Made by a program: the position numbers and the translations under genes. Of a stretch of 64,000 nucleotides of DNA, positions 9,947 to 18,747 are shown piece by piece; within the stretch, counting starts at the first letter, position 1, and the number at the start of each line of letters is the position of its first letter. Origin of the DNA: Streptomonospora wellingtoniae (GTDB lineage: Bacteria; Actinomycetota; Actinomycetes; Streptosporangiales; Streptosporangiaceae); assembly GCF_031845375.1 (NCBI RefSeq), contig NZ_JAVREK010000011.1:1-64000 (forward strand), given 5' to 3'. The notes under the pieces are model-generated. The model worked only from the letters and a program-made list of their open reading frames with translations. It had not been told where the DNA came from and ran no database searches.

Positions 9947-11439
9947 GGATGGCTCCTTGTCGGGTCGGTTCTCGTGGGCGCCGTCGCCGCGCCGCCGGCG
10001 GGGCCGTGCGCGGGCGCCAGGACGTCCTCGGCGGCGCGGGACGCGCCGGCGATGCAGGCAGGGATTCCCACCCCGTCGTAGGCGGCGCCGCATACGGCGA
10101 CGCCGCCGAGGCCGGCCGCCGCGGCCCGGATGCGCTCCACCCGGGCCGCGTGGCCGGTGTCGTACTGGGGGATCCCGCCGCCCCAGCGGGTGACCCGCTG
10201 CTCGGCGGGGGCGCCGGCGATCCCGCAGACCGCGGCGAGGTCGGCCGCGGCCGCCGCGGCGAGCTCGTCGTCGCCGCGCTGCAACCGCTCCGCCTCGCCC
10301 GCGCGCCCGATCGAGCAGCGCACGAGCAGCGTGCGCGCACCGGGCCCGGACCGCTCCAGCTCCTCGGCCAGCCACGGCCACTTCAGGCTGCTGAACGTGG
10401 CGGCCTTGATGCTCAGTCCTTCGCGGGCCGACACCAGGAAGCCGCTGCCGGAGGGCGGGCGGGAGAACGCGGACCGGGGGTAGGCCAGGGTCACGACGGC
10501 CATTCCGGCGTACTCGATGCCCGACAGATCGTCCGCGGCGGCCGGGGCGAGCGGACGCAGCAGCCGGGCGGCCGCCGGTGCGGGGCACGCCAGCACGACG
10601 GCGTCGGCGGCGACCTCGCGGGGAGCGGACGAGGGCGCGTCGGGCGCCGCGGCCCCGACGGTGAGCGTCCAGCCGCCGGAAGAGGCGCGTTCCAGCTTGC
10701 GCACGGTCGCCGAGGTCTCGACGCGCGCGCCGCTTCCGGCGGCCAGAGCGTCGGCCAGTGTCGCGATCCCGCCGCGCAGGGTGGCGAATGCGGGGGCGCC
10801 GGGACGGGCCTGCGCGCGCTGCTGCCGGGCCGCGCGGCGCACGGCGCGGGCCAGTGAACGCTCCTCGCGGGCCAGCGGCGCGAGTTGGGGCAGCGTCGAG
10901 TCCAGCGACAGCCGCTCGGCGCGCCCGGCGTAGACGCCGCCCAGCATCGGCTCGACAAGGCGATCGACGACCTCACCGCCCATCCGGGCGCCGATGTAGC
11001 CGGCCACCGAGGGGTCGCCTTCCAGGCGCGTGCGGGGCAGGACGCGGTCGAGGCCGGCGCGCAGCACACCCGGGACCGACAGCACGCCGCTGCGGGCGAG
11101 CGCGGCCATGTCGCCGGGAACGCCCATCACCTGGCCCTTGGGGAAGGCGCGCAGGCGGCCGCGGCTGTAGACGGCGGCGGGCAGCGGCGCCGGGTGTTCG
11201 ACGCGGTCGGCCAGCCCCAGCTCCTCGATCAGGTCCAGCGCTTCGGGACGGCGCGCCAGCACCGACTCCGCGCCGGCGTCGACCGGGACGCCGGCCACCG
11301 GCGAGGCGTACAGCTTGCCGCCCGCGCGCGGGGCCGCCTCCAGCACGGTGACCTCGGCCCCGGCCCGACCCAGGCGGTAGGCGGCGGTGAGTCCCGAGAC
11401 CCCGGCACCCACGACGACGACGTGCTGTCTGCGCTGCAT
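9943..11439 (-). CDS. hemG: Protoporphyrinogen/coproporphyrinogen III oxidase
   Basis: A 498-residue FAD enzyme of the HemY/CgoX type. It oxidises coproporphyrinogen III in the pathway that HemQ completes, so the CgoX reaction is more likely than the protoporphyrinogen one. The N-terminal dinucleotide motif VVVVGAGVSGLTAAYRLG is intact and the C-terminal FAD contact GVAVCGAAYDGVGIPACIA is present. GGGAG precedes ATG 11439. The stop overlaps the hemQ start. It is divergent from the DUF4349 lipoprotein gene across 154 bases that probably hold both promoters. Confidence 0.94.
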   Translation of the reverse strand: MQRRQHVVVVGAGVSGLTAAYRLGRAGAEVTVLEAAPRAGGKLYASPVAGVPVDAGAESVLARRPEALDLIEELGLADRVEHPAPLPAAVYSRGRLRAFPKGQVMGVPGDMAALARSGVLSVPGVLRAGLDRVLPRTRLEGDPSVAGYIGARMGGEVVDRLVEPMLGGVYAGRAERLSLDSTLPQLAPLAREERSLARAVRRAARQQRAQARPGAPAFATLRGGIATLADALAAGSGARVETSATVRKLERASSGGWTLTVGAAAPDAPSSAPREVAADAVVLACPAPAAARLLRPLAPAAADDLSGIEYAGMAVVTLAYPRSAFSRPPSGSGFLVSAREGLSIKAATFSSLKWPWLAEELERSGPGARTLLVRCSIGRAGEAERLQRGDDELAAAAAADLAAVCGIAGAPAEQRVTRWGGGIPQYDTGHAARVERIRAAAAGLGGVAVCGAAYDGVGIPACIAGASRAAEDVLAPAHGPAGGAATAPTRTDPTRSHP

Positions 11440-11593
11440 GCTCCCAGCTTTCCAGATATCGCGCGGCGGTGTGCTCGGGGTCGGCGTGTGACTCCGGCGA
11501 CCGCGGCGGCTGGGGGTGCGGGCGGGGCCTGACGTGACCAAGCCGCAACCCGGCCGCCGAAACGCGCCCTCCGGGGGCGGGCGTCCAACGGCC

Positions 11594-12598
11594 ATGTCTC
11601 AAATACACGCACATGCTCCACCGCCGCACCGCAGCCGAACCGCGCGCGCCGCCGTGGCGGCCGCAGCCCTCCTGCTGGCCTTGATCGCGGCCCTGGCCGG
11701 ATGCACGGCCTCGGACGGATCCGCCGGCGAATCGCCGTCCGTCGGCTCCGCCGACGGGCAGGAAGGCGGGAGGGCCGCCCCCGCCCAGCCCGGCGCCCAG
11801 GAGCAGGAGGACGTATCCGGCGGTTCCGGTGCGCAGCTCGCGGCCGATGTGCCCGTCGCCGAACGCGACCTGGTCCACACCGCCGACCTCTCGGTCGAGG
11901 TCGAGAACGTGCGCAGCGCAGCCGAGGAGGCCGCCGACTGGACGGAGTCGGCCGGGGGCTACGTCGCCGCGGAGAAGGTCCGGACCGCCGACGGCAGCCC
12001 CCCGCACGCCTCACTCACGCTGCACGTGCCGCAGAAGCGCTACGAGGACGCGCTGGAGGAGCTGGCCGCTCTGGGTACCCGCTCCAGCCTGGACCGCCGG
12101 GTCGAGGACGTCACCGAGCAGGTCGCCGACGTCGACAGCCGGGTGGAGTCGGCCGAGGCGTCGCTGGAGCGGCTGCGCGAACTGCTCGACGAGGCCGAGT
12201 CCGTGGAGGACGTGCTGGCGGTCGAGGAGCAGATCAGCACGCGCCAGGAGGACCTGGAGGCGCTGCAGGCCCGCCAGGAGTCCCTCGCCCAGCAGACGTC
12301 CTACGGGACCGTGCACCTGGACCTGGCGCCGCCGGAGACCTACGTGGAGGAGCCGGCGGACGACTCGATCGGCTTCCTCGGCGGCCTGCAGCGCGGCTGG
12401 CGCGCGCTGGTGGACGTCGCGCAGGCGGCCGCCGTCGCGGTCGGCTGGCTGCTGCCGTTCCTCGCGCTCGCCGCGGCGGTCGGCGCGCCGGCGTGGCTGC
12501 TGTGGCGCCGCCGCCGCGCCGCGCGGGGCCCGGCCGACGGCGACAGCGAGACCGGCGAAGGCGCCGAGACCGGCGGCACCCGGCCCGAACTCCGTTGA
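11594..12598 (+). CDS. DUF4349 domain lipoprotein
   Basis: A 334-residue exported protein. The signal peptide ends in lipobox LAALAGC (Cys37), then an acidic, low-complexity linker, then the DUF4349 domain (VHTADLSVEVENVRSAAEEA; TLHVPQKRYEDALEEL) with a long coiled coil around residues 175-235, and a C-terminal membrane helix (VGWLLPFLALAAAVGAPAWLL) followed by Arg-rich residues. The cellular role of DUF4349 is unknown. The last codons, Pro-Glu-Leu-Arg-stop, lie inside copy 2 of the dispersed palindrome, so the repeat supplies the stop codon. Confidence 0.85.
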   Translation: MSQIHAHAPPPHRSRTARAAVAAAALLLALIAALAGCTASDGSAGESPSVGSADGQEGGRAAPAQPGAQEQEDVSGGSGAQLAADVPVAERDLVHTADLSVEVENVRSAAEEAADWTESAGGYVAAEKVRTADGSPPHASLTLHVPQKRYEDALEELAALGTRSSLDRRVEDVTEQVADVDSRVESAEASLERLRELLDEAESVEDVLAVEEQISTRQEDLEALQARQESLAQQTSYGTVHLDLAPPETYVEEPADDSIGFLGGLQRGWRALVDVAQAAAVAVGWLLPFLALAAAVGAPAWLLWRRRRAARGPADGDSETGEGAETGGTRPELR

Positions 12599-12651
12599 TC
12601 TTGTAGCTATCGCAAACGGAAATCGTTTTCCTTCACGATAGCTACAAGATC
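12582..12651. repeat. Dispersed palindromic repeat, copy 2
   Basis: The flank GGCCCGAACTCCGTT (12582-12596) and arm GATCTTGTAGCTATCG (12597-12612) match copy 1, and the right arm ends at 12651. The inner part differs (CAAACGGAAA in the left arm against TTCCTTCA in the right), so the stem has an internal mismatch. Its reverse complement matches copy 3 almost base for base. It lies between convergent DUF4349 and hemE genes and includes the DUF4349 stop codon; a bidirectional terminator role is likely. Confidence 0.85.
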
Positions 12652-12700
12652 GGCGCTGCTGGGGCGGTGCGCGCGCCGGTTCCGGGGGCGGGGGTCCGTG

Positions 12701-13732
12701 CTAGCGGGCCGTTTCGGTGTGCACGTACTCCGTCAGCCGGGCGAGGACGTCCGGGTCGGTGTCGGGAAGCACACCGTGGCCCAGGTTGAACACGTGGCCC
12801 TCCGCCGCCGAGCCGGCGGAGAGGACGTCGGAGGTCCGGCGGGCGACCGCGTCCCAGGGGGCGAACAGTGTCGCGGGGTCGAGGTTGCCCTGCAGCGCCG
12901 TACCCGGCTGGACCCGCTGGGCGGCCTTGTCCAGCGGAACCCGCCAGTCCACGCCGACCACGTCGGCGCCGGCCTCGCTGAGCAGGCTGAGCAGCTCGCC
13001 GGTGCCCACGCCGAAGTGGATGCGCGGCACGTCCAGCTCGGCCAGGCGCTCGAAGATCCAGGAGGTGTAGGGCAGCACGGACTCGCGGTAGTCGTCGGCG
13101 CTGAGCGCACCCACCCAGGAGTCGAACAGCTGCACCGCGCCGGCTCCGGCGCGCGCCTGGACGCGGAGGAACTCCACGGTGATGGCGGCCAGGCGCTGCA
13201 TCAGGTCGGCCCACAGCTGCGGGTCGCCGTACATCAGCGCCTTGGTGTGCTCGTGGTTCTTGGAGGGCCCGCCCTCGATCAGGTACGAGGCGAGAGTGAA
13301 GGGACCGCCCGCGAAGCCGATCAGCGGGCGCTCGCCGAGTTCCCCGACCAGCTCGCCCACCGCCTCGGAGACGAAGGGGACGTCGCCGGGTTCCAGCGGG
13401 CGCAGCCGCTTGACTCCCTCGGCGTCGCGGATGGGCTCGGCCACGACGGGCCCCACGCCGGTCTTGATGTCCAGGTCGATGCCGATCGCCTTGAGCGGCA
13501 CGACGATGTCGCTGAAGTAGATGGCGGCGTCGACGTCGTAGCGGCGCACCGGCTGCATCGTGATCTCGACGATCATGTCGGGGCGCGCGCAGGCGTCGAG
13601 CATGGGCACGTCGGCGCGTACCCTGCGGTATTCGGGCAGTGAGCGTCCCGCCTGGCGCATGAACCACACCGGCGTGTGCGGCACCGGCAGGCGCCGGCAG
13701 GCGCGGAGGAATGGAGAGTCGTGCAGCGTCAC
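12701..13732 (-). CDS. hemE: Uroporphyrinogen decarboxylase
   Basis: A 343-residue cytosolic enzyme that removes four acetate carboxyls from uroporphyrinogen III to give coproporphyrinogen III. The N-terminal signature PVWFMRQAGRSLPEYR is intact and the GFAGGPFTLASYLIEGG block carries the second signature. The start is GTG 13732 (TLHDSPFLRAC follows), because upstream residues are not conserved; its ribosome site is weak. The product feeds the oxidase and HemQ encoded just downstream on the same strand, with the DUF4349 gene between them on the opposite strand. Confidence 0.96.
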   Translation of the reverse strand: MTLHDSPFLRACRRLPVPHTPVWFMRQAGRSLPEYRRVRADVPMLDACARPDMIVEITMQPVRRYDVDAAIYFSDIVVPLKAIGIDLDIKTGVGPVVAEPIRDAEGVKRLRPLEPGDVPFVSEAVGELVGELGERPLIGFAGGPFTLASYLIEGGPSKNHEHTKALMYGDPQLWADLMQRLAAITVEFLRVQARAGAGAVQLFDSWVGALSADDYRESVLPYTSWIFERLAELDVPRIHFGVGTGELLSLLSEAGADVVGVDWRVPLDKAAQRVQPGTALQGNLDPATLFAPWDAVARRTSDVLSAGSAAEGHVFNLGHGVLPDTDPDVLARLTEYVHTETAR

Positions 13733-14032
13733 AACTCGATCGTGCCATGCGCGCGGAGCGCCTGTGTCCGCTACGCGGCCATGCGTGGGCCCGCACCGCG
13801 CGCCCGGTCCCAAGATCATTACAAATGGCCGACACGCCGGGAAAACTCCGCGTGATGGCCCGTGACTCGTGCCACCGTCATGGGGTACCCGCCGTCACGC
13901 GCCGCAATCGCCGGTGCGCTCCGCTTCGGCGGCGGGCCGCGGACGTGCGTCCGTCAGCTTCCCTGTCGCACGGGTCGCGGTCTCCGGTGCTGCCAGTGCC
14001 CCGCAAACAAGATTAAGGCTGTCGTTTCCATC
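13733..14032. other. Divergent intergenic region hemE / DUF3000
   Basis: Three hundred bases separate the divergent starts of hemE and the DUF3000 gene. Open frames here are short and unlike known proteins. Promoters for both genes are expected; an A/T-richer patch at 13812-13830 and another at 14008-14032 are the only candidates, with no clear operator. Confidence 0.5.
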
Positions 14033-14614
14033 ATGCCCCCTCTCGGTAGGGTCGATGACGCGCCACCCGCGTTCCGACGAGCGGTCGAGAGTCTGCGCGC
14101 ACCCGCGGTCCGATCGGAGATCGCGGTCGAGGACATCCCCGCCCCCAAGCGCCTCGCCCCGCACGCCGTGGCCATGTCGGCCACCGTCCGCTCCGACGAC
14201 GAGGACGCCGCGTTCGGCCGACTGATCGTCCTCTACGACCCGGAAGGCACCCGCGACTGGCCCACCCCCTTCCGCATCGTGGTGTGGGTCAGCGCCGACC
14301 TGGAGACCGAGATCGCCGCCGATCCCCTGCTCGGCCAGGTCGCATGGAGCTGGCTGACCGAGGCCCTGGAGGGGCGCGGGACCTCGCACTGCGGGCTCAG
14401 CGGCACCGTCACGCGCGCCACGACCGAGGGCTTCGCCGACAAGGCCGACCAGCCGGTGACCACCGAACTGGAGCTGCGCGCCTCGTGGTCGCCCGATGCG
14501 GACGAACTGTCGGCCGACATGGAGGTGTGGCTGGACCTGCTGTCGGCCGCCGCGGGTCTTCCGCCGGTCGACGTCGCCGACATCGCCCAGCGGCGCGGGC
14601 GCGCCGAAGGGTGA
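14033..14614 (+). CDS. DUF3000 domain-containing protein
   Basis: A 193-residue soluble protein of an actinobacteria-only family (DUF3000) of unknown function. Characteristic blocks are PPAFRRAVESLRA near the N-terminus, WPTPFRIVVWVSADLETEIA in the middle and a conserved C-terminal SADMEVWLDLL. ATG 14033 is used because upstream residues are Cys/Arg-rich and look non-coding. The arrangement hemE, DUF3000, ribonuclease D-like gene is conserved in Streptomyces and its relatives. Confidence 0.85.
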   Translation: MPPLGRVDDAPPAFRRAVESLRAPAVRSEIAVEDIPAPKRLAPHAVAMSATVRSDDEDAAFGRLIVLYDPEGTRDWPTPFRIVVWVSADLETEIAADPLLGQVAWSWLTEALEGRGTSHCGLSGTVTRATTEGFADKADQPVTTELELRASWSPDADELSADMEVWLDLLSAAAGLPPVDVADIAQRRGRAEG

Positions 14615-14774
14615 GCCCACCGGCGCTCTGATCCGGCGCGGACCCCACCGCGGCGGCGGCGAGCCGTGCGCACCGGCCGGCCGCCGCGGCGCGGGTCTGA
14701 CCGCCGCATCCGCGCAAGCGCGCTCCGGACGCGCCCGCGGCGCGGCGAGCGCATACCGTGGAGGGGTGGCGAAC

Positions 14775-16046
14775 GTGCTGAACTCGAAGACAGGTACCCC
14801 CGATCCGGACAACGGGCAGGGCGATGCGCGCGAGGAGGCCGAACCCGAGGCGCCGCTGCTTCGCGAACCGCGCGAGGGGCTGCCGCCGGTGGTCTCCGAC
14901 TCCGCGCACCTGGACCGGGTCGCCGAGGCCTTCGCCGCGGGCACGGGGCCGGTGGCCATCGACGCCGAGCGGGCGTCGGGCTACCGCTACGGCCAGCGCG
15001 CCTACCTCGTCCAGCTGCGCCGTGCCGACGCCGGCTCCGCGCTGATCGATCCGGTGGCCTGCCCGGACCTGTCGGGCCTGGACTCCGCGCTGTCCGGCGC
15101 GGAGACCGTGCTGCACGCCGCACACCAGGACCTGCCCTGCCTCGGCGAGGTCGGGCTGAAGCCCGCCCTGCTGTTCGACACCGAGCTGGCAGGGCGGCTG
15201 CTGGGCTACCAGAAGGTGGGCCTGGGCTCCATGGTGGAGCGCGTCCTGGGGTTGCGCCTGGCCAAGGAGCACTCGGCGGTGGACTGGTCGGTGCGCCCGC
15301 TGCCGGAGGACTGGCTGACCTATGCCGCGCTGGACGTGGAGGTCCTGGTGGATCTGCGCGACGCGCTGCAGGGCGAGCTGGAGGAGGCCGGGAAGCTGGA
15401 GTGGGCGCGCGAGGAGTTCGCCTGGATGCTCCAGGCTCCGCCCAAGGAGCCCCGGCCCGACCCCTGGCGCCGCACCTCGGGCATCCACCGGGTGCGCAAC
15501 CAGCGCGGGCTGGGCGTCGTGCGCGAACTGTGGCTGGAGCGCGACCGCATCGCCCGCGAGCGCGACATCTCGCCGGGCCGGGTGCTGCCCGACGCCGCGA
15601 TCGTCGAGGCCGCGACGGCGATGCCCGCCACCGCTCCGCAGCTCACCGCGATCAAGCAGTTCAGCGTGCGGTTGGCGCGCCGGTACGTCCCCAACTGGCT
15701 CAAGGCGATCAACCGCGTACGCGGCATGCCGGCGGCCGAGCTGCCCCAGCCCAGCGCCCCGGGCGACGGTCCGCCTGCCACCAACCGATGGGCCGACCGC
15801 GATCCCGCCGCGGCGCGGCGCCTGGAGGCGGTGCGCGCGGATCTCTCGGCCGTCGCCGAGCGGATCGCGATGCCGGCGGAGAATCTGCTGCAGCCCGACG
15901 CCGTCCGCCGACTGGCCTGGTCGCCGCCGCAGCACACCGACGCCGGGTCGGTGGCCGAGCACCTGCGCCAGCACCATGCCCGCGAATGGCAGGTGGGTCT
16001 GACGGCGGAGCGCCTCGCGGAGGCGCTGCACCGGGCGGCCGACTGA
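14775..16046 (+). CDS. Ribonuclease D-like 3'-5' exonuclease with HRDC domain
   Basis: A 423-residue protein with a DnaQ-like exonuclease domain and a C-terminal HRDC helicase/RNase D domain. The DEDD acidic residues are visible: AIDAERASGYRYG (Asp, Glu), LHAAHQDLPCL (Asp) and TYAALDVEVL (Tyr, Asp). HRDC is seen around RVRNQRGLGVVRELWLERD. It probably trims structured RNA 3' ends. GTG 14775 is preferred since GGAGG lies about 9 bases upstream; GTG 14766 is an alternative. It follows DUF3000 in the same direction with a 160-base gap. Confidence 0.88.
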   Translation: MLNSKTGTPDPDNGQGDAREEAEPEAPLLREPREGLPPVVSDSAHLDRVAEAFAAGTGPVAIDAERASGYRYGQRAYLVQLRRADAGSALIDPVACPDLSGLDSALSGAETVLHAAHQDLPCLGEVGLKPALLFDTELAGRLLGYQKVGLGSMVERVLGLRLAKEHSAVDWSVRPLPEDWLTYAALDVEVLVDLRDALQGELEEAGKLEWAREEFAWMLQAPPKEPRPDPWRRTSGIHRVRNQRGLGVVRELWLERDRIARERDISPGRVLPDAAIVEAATAMPATAPQLTAIKQFSVRLARRYVPNWLKAINRVRGMPAAELPQPSAPGDGPPATNRWADRDPAAARRLEAVRADLSAVAERIAMPAENLLQPDAVRRLAWSPPQHTDAGSVAEHLRQHHAREWQVGLTAERLAEALHRAAD

Positions 16047-16167
16047 GCCGCCCGCGGCCCCTCCCCGCGCATGCGCGCGCCTCCTCGTATCCAGATGGGC
16101 ACGCAGGGTAGTCTTGCTTGTCCGATGATTACGTTGTTAAACCTCCTTTTGCACTCCTGAGGCGAAT

Positions 16168-16183
16168 TGTGACTTAGATCACG
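16168..16183. promoter_or_regulatory. Crp/GlxR-type operator
   Basis: TGTGACTTAGATCACG fits the TGTGANNTANNTCACA consensus bound by actinobacterial Crp/GlxR proteins at every specified base except the last. It lies about 130 bases before the TPR gene in an A/T-rich stretch (16120-16260) that is otherwise empty. Binding and cAMP control are inferred. Confidence 0.55.
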
Positions 16184-16314
16184 CCAATGGACCCCGCACC
16201 TTTATCTCGCACCAACCGGAGGGCGGATTATGTTATGGAATCGTGCTGTTCTTGATGCGAAGTGGCGAGGTTCCGTGGCGGTCGACCGATGTTACCGATT
16301 GGGGGGTGAGGCTC

Positions 16315-17184
16315 ATGGCGTTCTGGCGCACACTGCTGGACCGGGCCGGCTTCGCTCCCGCTGAGCCGGGGACCGCCACCCGCTCAGACCAGCGGGAGCA
16401 CGGGCGCACCCCGGCGCTGCGCGCCGCGGCGCTGGAGCAGATCCTGCAGGAGCACGTCGCCGCACTGGGCTCCGACCACCCGCGCACCATCACCTCGCGA
16501 AACAACCTGGCGAGCAAGTACGCCCAGATCGGCCGGCGCGAGGCGGCCGTCGCCCAGTTCGAGCAGGCGCTGCGGGACGCCGCTGCGCACTACGGTGAGG
16601 ACCACGGCCAGACCGACGTCGTCCGGGAGAACCTGGCCTGGAGCTACGAGGACTCCGGCCGCCACGCCGAAGCCGCCGAGCAGTGGGAGACGCTGCTCAA
16701 GCGCCGCGACGAGCACTTGGGCCCGGTGGCGGGCGACACCGTGGCGGCGCGCAGCCGGCTGGCGATCAACTACCGCAAGAGCGGACGCTACGACGCGGCG
16801 ATCGCGCATTATGAGAAGGCCATCGAGGATGCGGGCGTCCCCGAGGCGCGCGAGGATCTGCGCCTGGGCCTGAGCCTGGCGTGCGCCTCCGCGAGCCGCG
16901 ACGAGGACGGCATCCAGCAGCTGCGCATGGTCCTCGCCCAGCGGCGCCGCCGCCTGGGCGCGCGCCACCTGGACCACCTCCTCGTCCAGCACCGGCTGGG
17001 CCGCGCCTACACACAGGCGGGTCGTCTGGAAGACGCGGTCGAGACGCTGCACACGGCCTACTTCAACGGCCTCTCGGCGGCGGGCGACCCCGACATCCGC
17101 ATGCTGACCCTGCGCATGCGCCGCGACCTGGCCGGCGCCCTCAGCGCCCTGGGCCGCCACCGCGAGGCCGCCGCCCTCTTCTGA
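16315..17184 (+). CDS. Tetratricopeptide repeat protein
   Basis: A 289-residue helical protein. At least five TPR-like units are visible, for example HPRTITSRNNLASKYAQIGR, QTDVVRENLAWSYEDSGRH, ARSRLAINYRKSGRYDAAI and LLVQHRLGRAYTQAGRLEDA, matching the kinesin-light-chain-like repeats common in actinobacteria. No enzymatic domain or signal peptide is present, so it probably mediates protein contacts. ATG 16315 follows GGGGGTGAGG; in-frame upstream codons at 16243 give a less typical N-terminus. The Crp-type site upstream suggests carbon-status control. Confidence 0.8.
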   Translation: MAFWRTLLDRAGFAPAEPGTATRSDQREHGRTPALRAAALEQILQEHVAALGSDHPRTITSRNNLASKYAQIGRREAAVAQFEQALRDAAAHYGEDHGQTDVVRENLAWSYEDSGRHAEAAEQWETLLKRRDEHLGPVAGDTVAARSRLAINYRKSGRYDAAIAHYEKAIEDAGVPEAREDLRLGLSLACASASRDEDGIQQLRMVLAQRRRRLGARHLDHLLVQHRLGRAYTQAGRLEDAVETLHTAYFNGLSAAGDPDIRMLTLRMRRDLAGALSALGRHREAAALF

Positions 17185-17544
17185 CCCCCTGGCACGCCTT
17201 GCCCGGGTTCTCGGCTTCGCCTCTCCGGGAGCCGTTCGGTTTCAGGCTCGCAACGCGTGCGGCGTCCCGGTGCGGCCGTCCGGTCAGGCCCGGGCGGCCC
17301 GGTCCTCGCAGGGGCGCGCGGGTCGGGCGGTGCCCGGCGGTCGGCCGCGATCAGCGGTTCCCGCGGGCCGCTGCGCTGGGTGGCAGGCGTCGGCCGGACG
17401 AGGACACGGGGCGCTCCTCCCCTCGGGAAGCGGCCTCAACGCGGGATTCGGCGGTGCTCGCGGGGGCTGCTCGCCGCACTAGTTACCGGCGAGTAGCATG
17501 TGCTCGTACCGGTCACCCGTCCGTTGGAACCAGGAGGGCAAATC
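17185..17544. other. Intergenic region upstream of fadA
   Basis: Some 360 bases without a convincing gene. The frames that remain open are Arg/Pro-rich and show no family resemblance. The last 70 bases contain the fadA leader with an imperfect palindrome (17483-17496) and a strong AGGAGG ribosome site. Confidence 0.5.
17483..17496. promoter_or_regulatory. Imperfect palindrome TTACCGGCGAGTAG before fadAB
   Basis: The core TACCGGCGAGTA has dyad symmetry of the form TACNNGCNNGTA and sits about 50 bases before the fadA start. Position and symmetry suggest the operator of a TetR-family regulator of fatty acid degradation; I cannot name the regulator from sequence alone. Confidence 0.4.
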
Positions 17545-18747
17545 GTGCCGCGAACTGCCCGTGATGTCGTTTTTGTCGATGGAGCGAGGACTCCGTTCGG
17601 CAAGGCCGGCAAGGGCCTCTACGCCGAGACACGCGCCGACGATCTCGTCGTGCGCGTCATCCGCGAACTACTGCGCCGCAACCCCGGCCTGCCGCCGGAG
17701 CGTGTGGACGAGGTGGCCATCGCCGCCACCACCCAGATCGGCGACCAGGGCCTGACCATCGGCCGCAGCGCCGCACTCCTGGCCGGGTTGCCCCGCAGCG
17801 TGCCCGGCTACGCCATCGACCGCATGTGCGCGGGCGCGATGACGGCCGTCACGACCAGCGGAGCGGGCATCTCCTTCGGCGCCTACGACGTGGCCATCGC
17901 CGGCGGCGTCGAGCACATGGGCCGCCATCCGATGGGTGAGGGCGTCGACCCCAACCCGCGCTTCCTCTCCGAGAAGCTGGTGGACCCCTCGGCCCTGGTC
18001 ATGGGCAACACCGCGGAGAACCTGCACGACCGCTACCCCTCCATCACCAAGGAGCGGGCCGACGCCTACGCCCTGCGCAGCCAGGAGAAGGTCGCCAAGG
18101 CCTACGCGGACGGCAGGATCCAGCAGGACCTGGTCGAGGTGCTCGTCCGCTCGGCCGAGCAGGGCTACGGCCTGGCCACCGCCGACGAGCCGCCGCGCCC
18201 CGAGACGACCCTGGAGGGCCTGGCCGGACTGAAGACGCCCTTCCGCGCCCACGGCAACGTCACGCCGGGCAACGCCGCCGGACTCAACGACGGGGCCACC
18301 GGCGCGATCATCGCCGCCGAGGACGTCGCCGCCGACCTGGGCCTGGACGCCCGCATGCGCCTCGTGGACTTCTCCTTCGCCGGGGTCGATCCCGAGGTGA
18401 TGGGCGAAGGACCGGTGCCGGCGACCGAGCGCCTGCTGCGGCGGCAGGGCATGAGCATGGACGAGATCGGCCTTATCGAGATCAACGAGGCCTTCGCCGT
18501 GCAGGTTCTGGCCTTCCTGGATCACTTCGGCCTCGCCGACGACGACACCCGCGTGAACCCGTGGGGCGGTGCGATCGCGCTGGGCCACCCGCTGGCGTCC
18601 TCGGGCGTGCGGTTGATGATGCAGCTCTCGCGCCTGTTCGCCGAGCGGCCCGACGTCCGCTACGGCCTCACGACCATGTGCGTGGGCATGGGCATGGGCG
18701 GGACCGTGCTCTGGGAGAACACCAACTGGGAAGGGAGCGCCAAGTGA
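17545..18747 (+). CDS. fadA: Acetyl-CoA acyltransferase (beta-oxidation thiolase)
   Basis: A 400-residue thiolase that cleaves 3-ketoacyl-CoA with CoA, the last step of beta-oxidation. The nucleophilic cysteine lies in DRMCAGAMTA (Cys95), the histidine in GGAIALGHPLASSG and the second cysteine in TMCVGMGMGG; NEAFAVQ is also intact. GTG 17545 is preceded by AGGAGG at 7-8 bases. The stop overlaps the GTG of fadB by four bases, so the two are translationally coupled subunits of the fatty acid oxidation complex. Confidence 0.95.
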   Translation: MPRTARDVVFVDGARTPFGKAGKGLYAETRADDLVVRVIRELLRRNPGLPPERVDEVAIAATTQIGDQGLTIGRSAALLAGLPRSVPGYAIDRMCAGAMTAVTTSGAGISFGAYDVAIAGGVEHMGRHPMGEGVDPNPRFLSEKLVDPSALVMGNTAENLHDRYPSITKERADAYALRSQEKVAKAYADGRIQQDLVEVLVRSAEQGYGLATADEPPRPETTLEGLAGLKTPFRAHGNVTPGNAAGLNDGATGAIIAAEDVAADLGLDARMRLVDFSFAGVDPEVMGEGPVPATERLLRRQGMSMDEIGLIEINEAFAVQVLAFLDHFGLADDDTRVNPWGGAIALGHPLASSGVRLMMQLSRLFAERPDVRYGLTTMCVGMGMGGTVLWENTNWEGSAK

